Below, in pieces: positions 8,486 to 16,067 of a stretch of 28,113 nt of DNA (position 1 is the stretch's first letter; every line of letters starts with the position of its first letter). Below the pieces are notes generated by a model, which had not been told where the DNA came from, did not search any database, and was given only the letters and a program-made list of their open reading frames with translations. Both the position numbers and the translations under genes were made by a program. The stretch covers positions 1 through 28,113 of the forward strand of contig DATLGD010000150.1 in the NCBI GenBank assembly GCA_035540755.1. The letters run 5' to 3'. Source of the DNA: DATLGD01 sp035540755. GTDB lineage: Bacteria > Actinomycetota > Actinomycetes > Mycobacteriales > SCTD01.

Positions 8486-8965
8486 GTGACCACCGCAGCC
8501 CGTCCCGACCTGGACGACCTGGACTGCCGCCTGCTGCGCGAGTTCACCGCGCACCCGCGGCTGTCGGTGCTCGAGGCCTCCCGCCGGCTCGGCGTCGCGC
8601 GCGGGACCGTGCAGGCGCGGCTCGAGCGGCTGGAGCGGGACGGCGTCATCTCCGCGTGGGGACCGCGACTGGCACCGGCCGCGATGGGCTACGCCGTGAC
8701 CGCGTTCGTCACGCTGGAGATCCGGCAGGGCCGGGGCTCGGCCGGCGTGCTCGGGCACCTGCGCGAGATCCCGCAGGTGCTCGAGGCCCACACCATCACC
8801 GGCCCCGGAGACCTGCTGTGCCGGGTGGTGGCCCGTGACAACGCCGACCTGCAGGACGTGCTCGACCGGGTCGTGTCCTCGGGTGACGTCGAGCGCTCGT
8901 CGACCGTCATCGCCCTGCGGACCGCGATCGAGCCGGACGCCTCGCGGCTCGTGGCCGAAGGCTGA
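8486..8965 (+). CDS. Lrp/AsnC-family regulator, divergent from hppD operon
   Basis: The 159-residue protein has the Lrp/AsnC layout: an N-terminal winged helix-turn-helix (about residues 10-60, with SRRLGVARGTVQARLERLERDG) and a C-terminal RAM/effector domain (about residues 70-150, VTLEIRQGRG... VLEAHTITGPGDLLCRVVA...). The GTG at 8486 is chosen because AGGAG sits at 8473-8477 with 8-base spacing; an in-frame GTG at 8477 would overlap that site. It is divergent from hppD and the intergenic inverted repeat is its likely operator, so it probably senses an aromatic amino acid or keto acid and controls tyrosine catabolism. Effector and sign of regulation are not visible. A second, similar regulator lies at 23557-24063. 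Confidence 0.92.
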   Translation: MTTAARPDLDDLDCRLLREFTAHPRLSVLEASRRLGVARGTVQARLERLERDGVISAWGPRLAPAAMGYAVTAFVTLEIRQGRGSAGVLGHLREIPQVLEAHTITGPGDLLCRVVARDNADLQDVLDRVVSSGDVERSSTVIALRTAIEPDASRLVAEG

Positions 8966-8969
8966 GAGG

Positions 8970-8988
8970 GCACGCCGGCATCGCGTGC
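8970..8988. terminator. Weak stem-loop between convergent genes
   Basis: GCACGC (8970-8975) and GCGTGC (8983-8988) can pair over a 7-base loop in the 26-bp gap between the regulator stop and the convergent DinB stop. There is no T-tract. It could act as a bidirectional terminator, but the stem is only 6 bp. Confidence 0.3.
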
Positions 8989-8991
8989 AGG

Positions 8992-9583
8992 TCAGGCCTG
9001 CCCGGCGAGCCGGGCCACGCGCTCCAGCCGCTCCCGGTACGCCGACCACCAGGCGACGTCAGCAGGCGGCATGTTGTCGTTGTCCGCACGCAGCCCGGCG
9101 CTGCCGTCGATGAGCTCGCGGACGACGTCCGCATGTCCTGCATGGCGGTCGGTCTCCGCGATCACGTGGATCAGGATCCGGTGCAGGGTGACCGCGCAGC
9201 GCTCGGTCGGCCACCACGGCACGCGGCCGGCCGCGTCCAGCCGGAGCTCGGTGATCGTCGCGTCCGCGTGTGCAGCGGCACGCCGGTACAGCCCGACCAC
9301 GTCCTCGCGGGACTCCTCGGCCGTCGCCCACATGTCGGCGTTCGGCTCGGCGTCGTCGTTCCACCACGGCGTGGGCTCCCCGAACGGCCGCCCGAAGGTC
9401 TCGCCGAAGTACCCCACCTCCACGCCGGTGAGGTGCTTCACCAGGCCGAGCAGGTTGGTGCCGGTGGGCGTCATCGGGCGGCGGACCTCGTACTCCGACA
9501 GGCCCTTCGAGCTTCCAGAGCACCGCCTCACGCGCGAGCTGCAGGTAGCGGTGCAGGTCGGCCTTCTGCTCACGGTCGGTCAT
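8992..9583 (-). pseudogene. DinB/DUF664-family protein, frameshifted
   Basis: The protein is a four-helix DinB-like (DUF664) putative metal-dependent enzyme, a family that includes thiol transferases. The expected protein starts at the ATG at 9583 (MTDREQKADLHRYLQLAREA...LWKLEG), then continues one frame away as GLSEYEVRRPMTPTGTNLLG to the stop at 8992. The switch falls in a CCCTTC run at about 9503-9508. Removing one base there restores a continuous frame of about 196 residues. Downstream the likely metal-binding histidines are intact (LVKHLTGVE; HVIAETDRHAGHAD). The rest of the gene shows no further damage, so this may be a recent inactivating insertion, a base-calling error, or less likely programmed slippage. 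Confidence 0.8.
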
Positions 9584-9590
9584 GCCGGCA

Positions 9591-9660
9591 GCCTGCCAGC
9601 CAGACGTCACGGTGCGCCCGCATGCTCCGTCTGGCGGTAGTGCTTGGATGCTCGGCAGGC
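9591..9660. promoter_or_regulatory. Nested inverted repeats in the DinB/transporter intergenic region
   Basis: The 96-bp gap between the divergent DinB-like gene and the transporter holds an outer pair GCCTGCC (9591-9597) / GGCAGGC (9654-9660) and an inner pair GCCAGACG (9599-9606) / CGTCTGGC (9628-9635), all perfect. They could be operator DNA or, if transcription starts early enough, a folded leader of the transporter mRNA. No known riboswitch consensus was recognised. Confidence 0.4.
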
Positions 9661-9679
9661 GACTGACGCAGGAGGTCGG

Positions 9680-11314
9680 ATGGGCACGACAGCGGGACAC
9701 GAGACCGGACAGGCCGACGAGGCGCGGCGGCGCGGCGCGTTCAGCTCCCGGCGCGTGTTCATCCTGGCCGCGATCGGCTCCGCGGTCGGGCTCGGTAACA
9801 TCTGGCGCTTCCCCTACGTCGCCTACGAGAACGGCGGCGGCGCCTTCCTCCTGCCCTACCTGGTCGCGCTGCTGACCGCCGGCATCCCGTTCCTGCTGCT
9901 CGACTACGCGATCGGCCACCGCCACCGCGGCTCCGCGCCGCTGTCGTTCGCCCGGCTGCGCCGCGGCACCGAAGGGCTCGGCTGGTGGCAGGTGGGCATC
10001 TGCTTCGTCATCGCCGTCTACTACGCCGCGGTACTCGCGTGGGCGCTGCGCTACACCTTCTTCTCGATCGGCCAGGTCTGGGGCAACGACCCCGAGGGCT
10101 TCTTCTTCGGCGAGTTCCTCCAGGCCGGTGACATCGGGCTCAGCGCCGACGTCGTGCCGGGGGTGCTCGTGCCCCTCGCGCTGGTCTGGCTGGCCGTCCT
10201 CGGCATCATGGCTCTCGGCGTCCAGCGGGGGATCGGCGTGATCTCGCTGGTCTTCATCCCGGTGCTCGTCATCGTCTTCGCCGCGCTGGTCGTGCAGGCG
10301 CTGCTGCTGCCGGGCGCCGGCGCCGGCCTCGACGCGTTCTTCACACCCGACTGGTCTGCGCTGACCTCGGCCACGGTCTGGGCCGCCGCGTTCGGCCAGA
10401 TCTTCTTCTCGCTGTCGATCGGCTTCGGCATCATGATCACGTACGCCTCGTACGTCGGCCGCCGCGAGGACATGGTCGGCTCCGGCCTCGTCGTGGGCTT
10501 CTCGAACTCCGGCTTCGAGCTGCTCGCCGGCATCGGCGTGTTCGCCGCCCTGGGCTTCATGGCCCAGGCCAGCGGTGTCGCGGTCGGCGAGGTCGCCAGC
10601 GGCGGGATCGGCCTGGCCTTCATCGCCTTCCCGACGATCATCAGTGAGGCCCCGGGCGGGGCCCTGCTCGGCGTCCTGTTCTTCGGGTCGCTGGTCATCG
10701 CCGGCATCACCTCGCTCGTCAGCGTCATCGAGGTCGTGATCTCCGCGGTCCGCGACAAGCTCGACACCAGCCGCCTCACCGCCACCCTCGCGGTCGGCGT
10801 CCCCGCCGCCCTCCTGAGCCTGGTGCTCTTCAGCACGACGAGCGGCATCTACGTGCTCGACGTCGTCGACCACTTCGTCAACCAGTACGGCATCCTCGTC
10901 GTGGCGCTGATCAGCATGCTGGTGGTCGCCTGGGCGCTCCGCGCCCTGCCCGTCCTCGGCGAGCACCTCAACGTCCACGGCCGTCCCCGGGTCGGCTCCG
11001 GCTGGCGCCTGCTGACGAGCGTCGTCGCCCCGGCCGGCCTGGCCGTCGTGCTCGTCCTCGCGCTGCGGGACGACCTCGCCGCGCCCTACGAGGACTACCC
11101 CACCTGGCTCCTGCTGGTCTGCGGCTGGCTGCTGGTCGTGGCGCTGCCGGCCGTCGGCTTCCTCCTGGCCCGGCTGCCGTGGCGCGCCGGGACCCACCTG
11201 GACGGGCCGCCACCCGGTTCCGACCCCGCGGCGCCGCTGCACGCGATCCCCACGGCGGGCCGGACGGCGAGCAGCCGCCCGGCGATGGGGCAGGACGAGG
11301 GAGACCAGCGATGA
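9680..11314 (+). CDS. metP: Sodium-dependent NSS-family amino acid transporter (MetP-like)
   Basis: This 544-residue membrane protein of the neurotransmitter:sodium symporter (SNF/LeuT) family imports an amino acid with Na+. The family signature GSAVGLGNIWRFPYVAYENG is at about residues 33-52 at the unwound first helix. About eleven to twelve hydrophobic segments follow, with a short hydrophilic tail. The ATG at 9680 has GGAGG at 9671-9675; a TTG at 9644 opens the same frame but lacks a comparable site. It overlaps the next gene by ATGA, and that gene encodes a MetS-like small subunit, as in the Corynebacterium MetPS methionine/alanine importer. The methionine or alanine substrate is therefore inferred from the partner, not from binding residues. 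Confidence 0.9.
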   Translation: MGTTAGHETGQADEARRRGAFSSRRVFILAAIGSAVGLGNIWRFPYVAYENGGGAFLLPYLVALLTAGIPFLLLDYAIGHRHRGSAPLSFARLRRGTEGLGWWQVGICFVIAVYYAAVLAWALRYTFFSIGQVWGNDPEGFFFGEFLQAGDIGLSADVVPGVLVPLALVWLAVLGIMALGVQRGIGVISLVFIPVLVIVFAALVVQALLLPGAGAGLDAFFTPDWSALTSATVWAAAFGQIFFSLSIGFGIMITYASYVGRREDMVGSGLVVGFSNSGFELLAGIGVFAALGFMAQASGVAVGEVASGGIGLAFIAFPTIISEAPGGALLGVLFFGSLVIAGITSLVSVIEVVISAVRDKLDTSRLTATLAVGVPAALLSLVLFSTTSGIYVLDVVDHFVNQYGILVVALISMLVVAWALRALPVLGEHLNVHGRPRVGSGWRLLTSVVAPAGLAVVLVLALRDDLAAPYEDYPTWLLLVCGWLLVVALPAVGFLLARLPWRAGTHLDGPPPGSDPAAPLHAIPTAGRTASSRPAMGQDEGDQR

Positions 11315-11463
11315 GCACGGAGGCGATCGTGATGATGGTGGTGGCGATGGCCGTCATCTGGGGCGGGCTCGCCCTGGCCATCGCCAGCCTGGTGCGCCAC
11401 GGCGCCGTGGAGGACCGCGCGCAGGGCGGGCGCCGGCACCCCGGCGAGCCTGGACGCCGTTGA
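11311..11463 (+). CDS. metS: MetS-like small subunit of NSS transporter
   Basis: A 50-residue protein with one transmembrane helix (IVMMVVAMAVIWGGLALAIA, about residues 6-25) followed by a charged, basic cytoplasmic tail. It fits the methionine/alanine importer small-subunit family, whose members are 40-60 residues, carry this hydrophobic pattern and lie directly after an NSS transporter. The ATG at 11311 overlaps the transporter stop (ATGA), so the two are translated together and probably in a fixed ratio. In Corynebacterium glutamicum the corresponding MetS is needed for MetP-dependent uptake. It is easily missed because of its size; context and composition make it convincing. Confidence 0.88.
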   Translation: MSTEAIVMMVVAMAVIWGGLALAIASLVRHGAVEDRAQGGRRHPGEPGRR

Positions 11464-11526
11464 GCTCAGCGCTTCACGTTCGTGGGCGTGGGCGTCCGCT
11501 GACCCGGCGACGGGGGTGCGGCCCGC

Positions 11527-12297
11527 TCACACCCCGACCGCGCTGAACCCCCCGTCGACGTAGACCACCGTCCCCGTCGTCTTCGGGAACCAGTCCGACA
11601 GCAGCGCCACGCACGTGCGCGCCACCGGCTCGGGGTCGCGCACGTCCCAGCCGAGCGGCGCCCGCTCGGCCCACGCGTCCTCGAACTGGGCGAAGCCCGG
11701 GATCGACTTGGCCGCCATGGTCTTGAGCGGTCCGGCGGCGACGAGGTTGGCGCGCACGCCGTGCGGCCCGAGGTCGCGCGCCAGGTAGCGGTTCGCCGAC
11801 TCGAGGCCGGCCTTCGCCACGCCCATCCAGTCGTAGGCCGGCCACGCCACGCGCGCGTCGAAGTCGAGCCCGACGTAGGAGCCACCGCGCGAGAGCACCG
11901 GAAGGGCGGCGCGCGCCAGCGCCGGGTAGCTCCAGGTCGAGACGTGCAGCGCCGTGCCGACGTCCTCCCACGAGGTGTCGAGGACGCCGTTGCCGAGCGC
12001 GGACGCCGGCGCGAAGCCGACGGCGTGCAGGACGCCGTCGAGGCCGTCGACGTGCTCGAGCACCCGCTTGCTCAGCAGCGACAGGTCTTCCTCGCTCGTG
12101 ATGTCGAGCTCGACCACCGGCGGCTCGACCGGCAGCCGACGGGCGATGCGCCGCGTCAGCGACAGGCTGCGGCCGAAGCCGCTCAGCACGACGTCGGCGC
12201 CCTGCTCGATCGCGGTGCGAGCGACGGAGAAGGCGATCGACTGCTCGGTGAGCACGCCCGTGACGAGCAGCCGCTTGCCGGCCAGCAGCCCGGTCAT
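11527..12297 (-). CDS. fabI: Enoyl-[ACP] reductase, InhA-like
   Basis: This NADH-dependent reductase performs the last step of each fatty acid elongation round. The 256-residue short-chain dehydrogenase fold has the atypical FabI cofactor loop (LLVTGVLTEQSIAFSVA) and the Y-x6-K pair Tyr155/Lys162 in AYDWMGVAKAGLESANRYLA, closely resembling the actinobacterial InhA active site. VDGGFSAVG closes the fold. The ATG at 12297 overlaps the desaturase stop (ATGA). It is the last gene of the long minus-strand fatty acid operon and ends convergently with metS. InhA-type enzymes prefer longer acyl chains, but the chain-length preference cannot be read here. Confidence 0.95.
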   Translation of the reverse strand: MTGLLAGKRLLVTGVLTEQSIAFSVARTAIEQGADVVLSGFGRSLSLTRRIARRLPVEPPVVELDITSEEDLSLLSKRVLEHVDGLDGVLHAVGFAPASALGNGVLDTSWEDVGTALHVSTWSYPALARAALPVLSRGGSYVGLDFDARVAWPAYDWMGVAKAGLESANRYLARDLGPHGVRANLVAAGPLKTMAAKSIPGFAQFEDAWAERAPLGWDVRDPEPVARTCVALLSDWFPKTTGTVVYVDGGFSAVGV

Positions 12298-13181
12298 GCG
12301 CGCACCAGCTGGCGTCGTGAGGCCAGCCGATCGACGCGCCGGTCCAGCTCGGCGCAGACGGCGGCGAGCCGGTCGCGCTCGGCCTCGGCGTCCGGCGGCA
12401 GGTCGCGCTCGAACACCTTCCAGTAGCGCAGCAGCGGTGCGACGACGTCGTCGCGGTGCACGCGCAGGTCGTAGATGCCGGCCCTCGCCACGACGGCCGC
12501 CCGCCGGACGAAGCCGGGGATGCCGGTGCCCGGCATCTCGAAGCCGGCGACCTCGTCGGTGACGGCCCGCAGGGCAGCGGCCGGCTCGACGTCGAGCGCC
12601 GCAGCGACGAGGTCGCGGTACAGCACCATGTGCAGGTTCTCGTCGGCGGCGATGCGCGCCAGCAGCCGGTCCAGCAGCGGGTCGTCCGACAGGCGCCCGG
12701 TGGCCCGGTGCGCCACCCGCGTGGCGAGCTCCTGGAAGCTCACGTAGGCGATGGCGCGCAGCACGTCCTTGCCCGGCGCGCTGTAGCCGGCGGACACCGT
12801 CGCCATCCGCTCGGCCTCGAGCACGTCAGGGTCCACCGATCGCGTGACCACGAGGTAGTCGCGCAGCGCGATGGCGTGCCGGCCCTCCTCGGCGGTCCAG
12901 CGGTCGAGCCAGGTGCGCCACGGCTCGTCCTGGCCGTAGAGGGTGCGCAGCGTGCCGTGGTAGCCGGGCAGGTTGTCCTCGGTGAGCAGGTTGAGCTGCA
13001 CCGCCGCCCGCACCGACGGCGTCAGCCGGCTCTGCGCCTCGGCGTACGGGAGCTCGTCGAAGTCGCGGCCCTGCGACCACGGCACGTACTCGTGCGGACG
13101 CCAGTCGACGGCGCGCCCGAGGTGGGTGTCGAGCGACACCTCCAGCTGTGCGGTCAGCCGCTCGGTCAGGGCTGGGGTCAC
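12294..13181 (-). CDS. Acyl-[ACP] desaturase (diiron, soluble)
   Basis: This soluble desaturase introduces a double bond into an ACP-bound acyl chain using a diiron centre, O2 and reduced ferredoxin. All six ligands of the plant stearoyl-ACP desaturase family are present: Glu68 (NLLTEDNLPGYH), Glu99 and His102 (WTAEEGRHAIALRDYL), Glu151 (SFQELATRVAH), Glu181 and His184 (AADENLHMVLYRDL). The length of 295 residues fits the DesA1/DesA2-like actinobacterial group. The GTG at 13181 overlaps the upstream hydrolase stop (GTGA) and the stop overlaps the fabI ATG. Placement inside the FAS II operon suggests that unsaturation is set during synthesis. Its electron donor is not encoded nearby. Confidence 0.93.
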   Translation of the reverse strand: MTPALTERLTAQLEVSLDTHLGRAVDWRPHEYVPWSQGRDFDELPYAEAQSRLTPSVRAAVQLNLLTEDNLPGYHGTLRTLYGQDEPWRTWLDRWTAEEGRHAIALRDYLVVTRSVDPDVLEAERMATVSAGYSAPGKDVLRAIAYVSFQELATRVAHRATGRLSDDPLLDRLLARIAADENLHMVLYRDLVAAALDVEPAAALRAVTDEVAGFEMPGTGIPGFVRRAAVVARAGIYDLRVHRDDVVAPLLRYWKVFERDLPPDAEAERDRLAAVCAELDRRVDRLASRRQLVRA

Positions 13182-13972
13182 GCGTCCTCCTCGGTCAGGT
13201 GCTCGGCGAGCGCGGTCTGCACGGAGCGCGCCGCGGTCCAGAAGACGCCGCCGGCCGGCAGGGTCAGCAGCCGCGCGCACGGCAGCGCCGCGGTCAGCTC
13301 GCGGGCGACGTCGATCCGGTGCAGGGGGTCGTCGAACTGCGCGACCACGAGCGCCGGGGCGGTCACCCGCGACAGCACCGCCCGGTCGTGCAGCGGACGG
13401 TCGTCGTGCAGCGGCTGGGGCGAGGGGCGATCCAGCAGCGACAGCGCACGACGCCGCAGGAGCAGCGCGGTGCCGCGGCGGGCCCGGACGGCGTCGGGCA
13501 CCTCGTCGAGCAGCAGGCCGACGACGGCGTCGACGTCGCCGCGGTCGATGGCCGCGCCGAGCCGCTGGAGGCGGAGCGTCGCACCGTCCGCGCGGGTCGA
13601 GTCGATCGCCGCCGGCAGCACGAAGGCCAGGCGGGCGAACCGGTCCGGGTCGTCGGCGAGCAGGCGCAGCAGCGCGCCCGAGCCGAGCGACAGGCCCACC
13701 GCCTGAGTGGCGGCGGTGGCGTCGGCGACGGCGCGGACGTCGTCGGCGAGCACGTCGTAGTCCCACCCGCCCGGCAGCGCGTCGCTGCGGCCGTGTCCGC
13801 GGAACTCCATGAGCACTCGGGTGCCGCCGAGCCTGGTGGCCAGTGGACGCGTCTCGGCCACCGAGCCGCCGATCCCGTGGGCGAGCAGCGTGACGGGCAG
13901 ACCGGCACCCACGACGGTGGCGTGCACCCCGCCCACGACGACGGTGCGCAGGTCTTCCTGCACCGCGGTCAT
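13178..13972 (-). CDS. Alpha/beta-hydrolase-fold protein in the FAS II operon
   Basis: A 264-residue alpha/beta hydrolase with an oxyanion segment (LLAHGIGGS, residues 29-37), the nucleophile elbow GLSLGSG with Ser95, and a plausible acid at Asp214/Asp215 (AQFDDPLHR). The usual catalytic histidine near the C terminus is not seen: the expected GH position reads LPAGGVFWTAARSVQTAL (about residues 238-255), with no His until residue 258. It could be an unusual thioesterase or esterase, use another base, or have lost catalysis. The ATG at 13972 shares its A with the fabG TGA (TGATG), and its own stop overlaps the desaturase start. Position suggests action on acyl-ACP or acyl-CoA; this is inference. 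Confidence 0.87.
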   Translation of the reverse strand: MTAVQEDLRTVVVGGVHATVVGAGLPVTLLAHGIGGSVAETRPLATRLGGTRVLMEFRGHGRSDALPGGWDYDVLADDVRAVADATAATQAVGLSLGSGALLRLLADDPDRFARLAFVLPAAIDSTRADGATLRLQRLGAAIDRGDVDAVVGLLLDEVPDAVRARRGTALLLRRRALSLLDRPSPQPLHDDRPLHDRAVLSRVTAPALVVAQFDDPLHRIDVARELTAALPCARLLTLPAGGVFWTAARSVQTALAEHLTEEDA

Positions 13973-14679
13973 CAGTGGCCCATCCCGAGGCCGCCGTCGA
14001 CCGGCACGACAGCGCCGGTGACGTACCCGGCCGCGTCGGAGGCGAGGAACGCGAGCACCGCCGCGACCTCCTCCGGCGCGGCGGAGCGGCCGAGCGGTGT
14101 GCCGGCCAGGGCTGCCACCCGCTGCGCCTCGGACAGGATCGCCGTCATGTCGGTGTCGACGAACCCCGGTGCCACGACGTTGCTCGTGATGCCGCGCGAG
14201 CCGAGCTCGCGGGCCAGCGACCGGGACAGGCCGACGAGACCGGCCTTGCTCGCGGCGTAGTTCGCCTGCCCGGCACTGCCGGACAGGCCGACGACGGAGG
14301 AGACGAACAGCAGCCGCCCCCAGCGCGCGCGCAGCATCGCCCGGGACGCCCGCTTGGCCACCCGGAAGGCGGCGGTGAGGTTCGTGTCGACGACGGAGGT
14401 GAACGACTCCTCGGTCATGCGCAGCAGCAGCCCGTCGTCGGTGGTGCCGGCGTTCGACACCAGCACCTCGACCGGGCCGTGCGCGGACTCGACCTCGGCG
14501 AACGCGTCGTCGACCTGGTCGCCGTCGCGCACGTCGCACTTGACGGCCAGCAGGTCCTCCGGCACGTCCCCGCTGCGCGTGGTCACCGCGACGCGGTGAC
14601 CACGCGCAGCGAGCAGCCGCGCGGTGGCGAGCCCGATGCCGCGGTTGCCGCCGGTGACCAGCACCGAGCGCGACGTCAC
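13972..14679 (-). CDS. fabG: 3-oxoacyl-[ACP] reductase
   Basis: This NADPH-dependent ketoreductase performs the first reduction of the FAS II cycle. The 235-residue classical short-chain dehydrogenase shows the cofactor motif TGGNRGIG (9-16), the NAG motif (SNAGTT), catalytic Ser128 and the Tyr141-x3-Lys145 pair (ANYAASKAG), and the C-terminal VDGGLGMGH typical of FabG/MabA proteins. The GTG at 14679 overlaps the accD stop (GTGA). It lies between accD and the hydrolase. The length is at the short end for FabG (about 245), but all core elements are present. A different SDR substrate is possible but unlikely given the operon. Confidence 0.94.
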   Translation of the reverse strand: MTSRSVLVTGGNRGIGLATARLLAARGHRVAVTTRSGDVPEDLLAVKCDVRDGDQVDDAFAEVESAHGPVEVLVSNAGTTDDGLLLRMTEESFTSVVDTNLTAAFRVAKRASRAMLRARWGRLLFVSSVVGLSGSAGQANYAASKAGLVGLSRSLARELGSRGITSNVVAPGFVDTDMTAILSEAQRVAALAGTPLGRSAAPEEVAAVLAFLASDAAGYVTGAVVPVDGGLGMGH

Positions 14680-16067
14680 AGCGGACCGTTCCGGCCGGTG
14701 CCGCGACCGGCCGGCACCAGCGCGAGCGCCTCGATCAGCGCACGTCGGGTGTCGCCGGTGTCGATGACCGCGTCGACGCACCCGAGCTCGACGGCGCGGT
14801 CGAGGCCACCGGTCGTCGCGGCGTGCTCCTCGGCGAGCTCGGCCACCAGCCGAGCCCGGTGCGCCGGGCCGGTGGCGGCGGCGAGTGCGCGTCGGTGCAG
14901 CACCTCGACGGCGGCGCTGGCGCCCATCACGTCGACCTGCGCACCGGGCCAGGCGAAGACCCGGTCGGCGCCGAGGCCCTTGGAGCCCATGGCGATGAAC
15001 GCCCCGCCGAACGACTTGCGCAGCACCACCGTCAGCCGGGGCACCGACGCCGCGGCGTAGGCGTGCAGCAGCTTCGCGCCGCGGCGGACGACGCCGCCCT
15101 CCTCCTGACTGAGTCCCGGCAGGTACCCGGGCACGTCGACGAAGAACAGCAGCGGCAGGCCGAGCCCGTCGCACCACTGCACGAAGCGGCCGGTCTTGTC
15201 ACCGCTGTCGGCGTCGAGGCAGCCGGCCAGGTGCAGCGGGTTGTTCGCGACGACGCCGACCGTGCGGCCGCCGAGCCGGCCGAGGGCGGTGACCGCGTTC
15301 GGCGCCCACTCGGGGTGCAGCTCGAGCACCGACCCGGCGTCGAGCACGGTGCGCAGCACCGAGCGCATGTCGTACCGCTTGCGCGGGTCCTCCGGCACCA
15401 GCGGCCGCGGGTCCGGACGTCGCGGGGCACCGACGTCGAGCAGCCCGGGTGCGGCCAGCAGCTGCACCAGCTGCCGGGTGCGCCCGTAGGCCTCGGCGTC
15501 GGTGTCGGTGACCACGTGCACGACGCCGCTCTTGCGGGCATGCAGCTCGGCGCCGCCGAGGCGGTCGGCGTCCACGTCCTCGCCGGTGACCGTGCGCACG
15601 ACGTCGGGCCCCGTGACGAACACCCGGCCCGACGGGCCGAGCACGATGACGTCGGTGAGCGCCGGTCCGTAGGCGGCGCCCCCGGCGGCCGGTCCGAGCA
15701 CGACCGACACCTGCAGCACCTTGCCGCTGGCCCGGGTCTGCGCGGCGAACACCTGGCCGACGGCGTGCAGTGCTGCGACCCCTTCGCGCAGTCGCGCGCC
15801 GCCGGAGTGCCACAGCCCCAGCACCGGCACGTCCCGCGCGATGGCGCGGTCGGTGGCGGCGACGATCGCCGCGCAGCCGTCCACGCCGAGCGAGCCGCCC
15901 TGCTTCGTGGGGTCGGTGGCGAACGCGACGACGTCGATGCCGGCGATGCGCCCGTCGACGACGAGGGCGCCGTCGACGTCGAGCACCGGCTCGCAGCTGT
16001 CGAGCAGATCGGCCAGCCGGGAGACGTGCGGCCGCCCGTCGACGACCTCCTGCAGCACCGTGGTCAT
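14676..16067 (-). CDS. accD: Acyl-CoA carboxylase beta (carboxyltransferase) subunit
   Basis: This 463-residue carboxyltransferase of the AccD/PccB family transfers CO2 from carboxybiotin to acetyl- or propionyl-CoA. It has both crotonase-like halves: VLGLWHSGGARLREGVAALH and GPAAGGAAYGPALTD in the N half; VPGYLPGLSQEEGG and SFGGAFIAMGSKGLGADRVF in the C half. The two Gly-Ala/Gly-Gly oxyanion segments are intact. No biotin carboxylase or biotin carrier gene is in the window, so an AccA3-like alpha subunit must be supplied elsewhere. The ATG at 16067 overlaps the fabF stop (ATGA). Following a ketosynthase in a FAS II operon matches mycobacterial accD6, so malonyl-CoA formation is the likely role; the residues setting acetyl versus propionyl preference were not resolved. 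Confidence 0.93.
   Translation of the reverse strand: MTTVLQEVVDGRPHVSRLADLLDSCEPVLDVDGALVVDGRIAGIDVVAFATDPTKQGGSLGVDGCAAIVAATDRAIARDVPVLGLWHSGGARLREGVAALHAVGQVFAAQTRASGKVLQVSVVLGPAAGGAAYGPALTDVIVLGPSGRVFVTGPDVVRTVTGEDVDADRLGGAELHARKSGVVHVVTDTDAEAYGRTRQLVQLLAAPGLLDVGAPRRPDPRPLVPEDPRKRYDMRSVLRTVLDAGSVLELHPEWAPNAVTALGRLGGRTVGVVANNPLHLAGCLDADSGDKTGRFVQWCDGLGLPLLFFVDVPGYLPGLSQEEGGVVRRGAKLLHAYAAASVPRLTVVLRKSFGGAFIAMGSKGLGADRVFAWPGAQVDVMGASAAVEVLHRRALAAATGPAHRARLVAELAEEHAATTGGLDRAVELGCVDAVIDTGDTRRALIEALALVPAGRGTGRNGPL

Noticed and set aside
9584..9679. SAM or other known riboswitch before the MetP-like gene
   Set aside because: The gap has inverted repeats, but no conserved riboswitch core was recognised and it is shorter than a typical SAM aptamer plus expression platform.
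9644..9679. TTG start at 9644 for the NSS transporter
   Set aside because: The ATG at 9680 has a clear GGAGG, and the added 12 residues have no counterpart in the family's usual N terminus.
9059..11242. Opposite-strand open frame of 727 codons under the transporter gene
   Set aside because: The product is Glu/Asp/Gln/His-rich low complexity, the antisense of membrane helices. Only its last part matters, because it carries the true N terminus of the frameshifted DinB gene.
11513..11535. GGGGTG/CACCCC stem at the metS-fabI convergence as terminator
   Set aside because: The stem is 6 bp with an 11-base loop, overlaps the fabI stop codon and has no T-tract; too weak to call in this composition.
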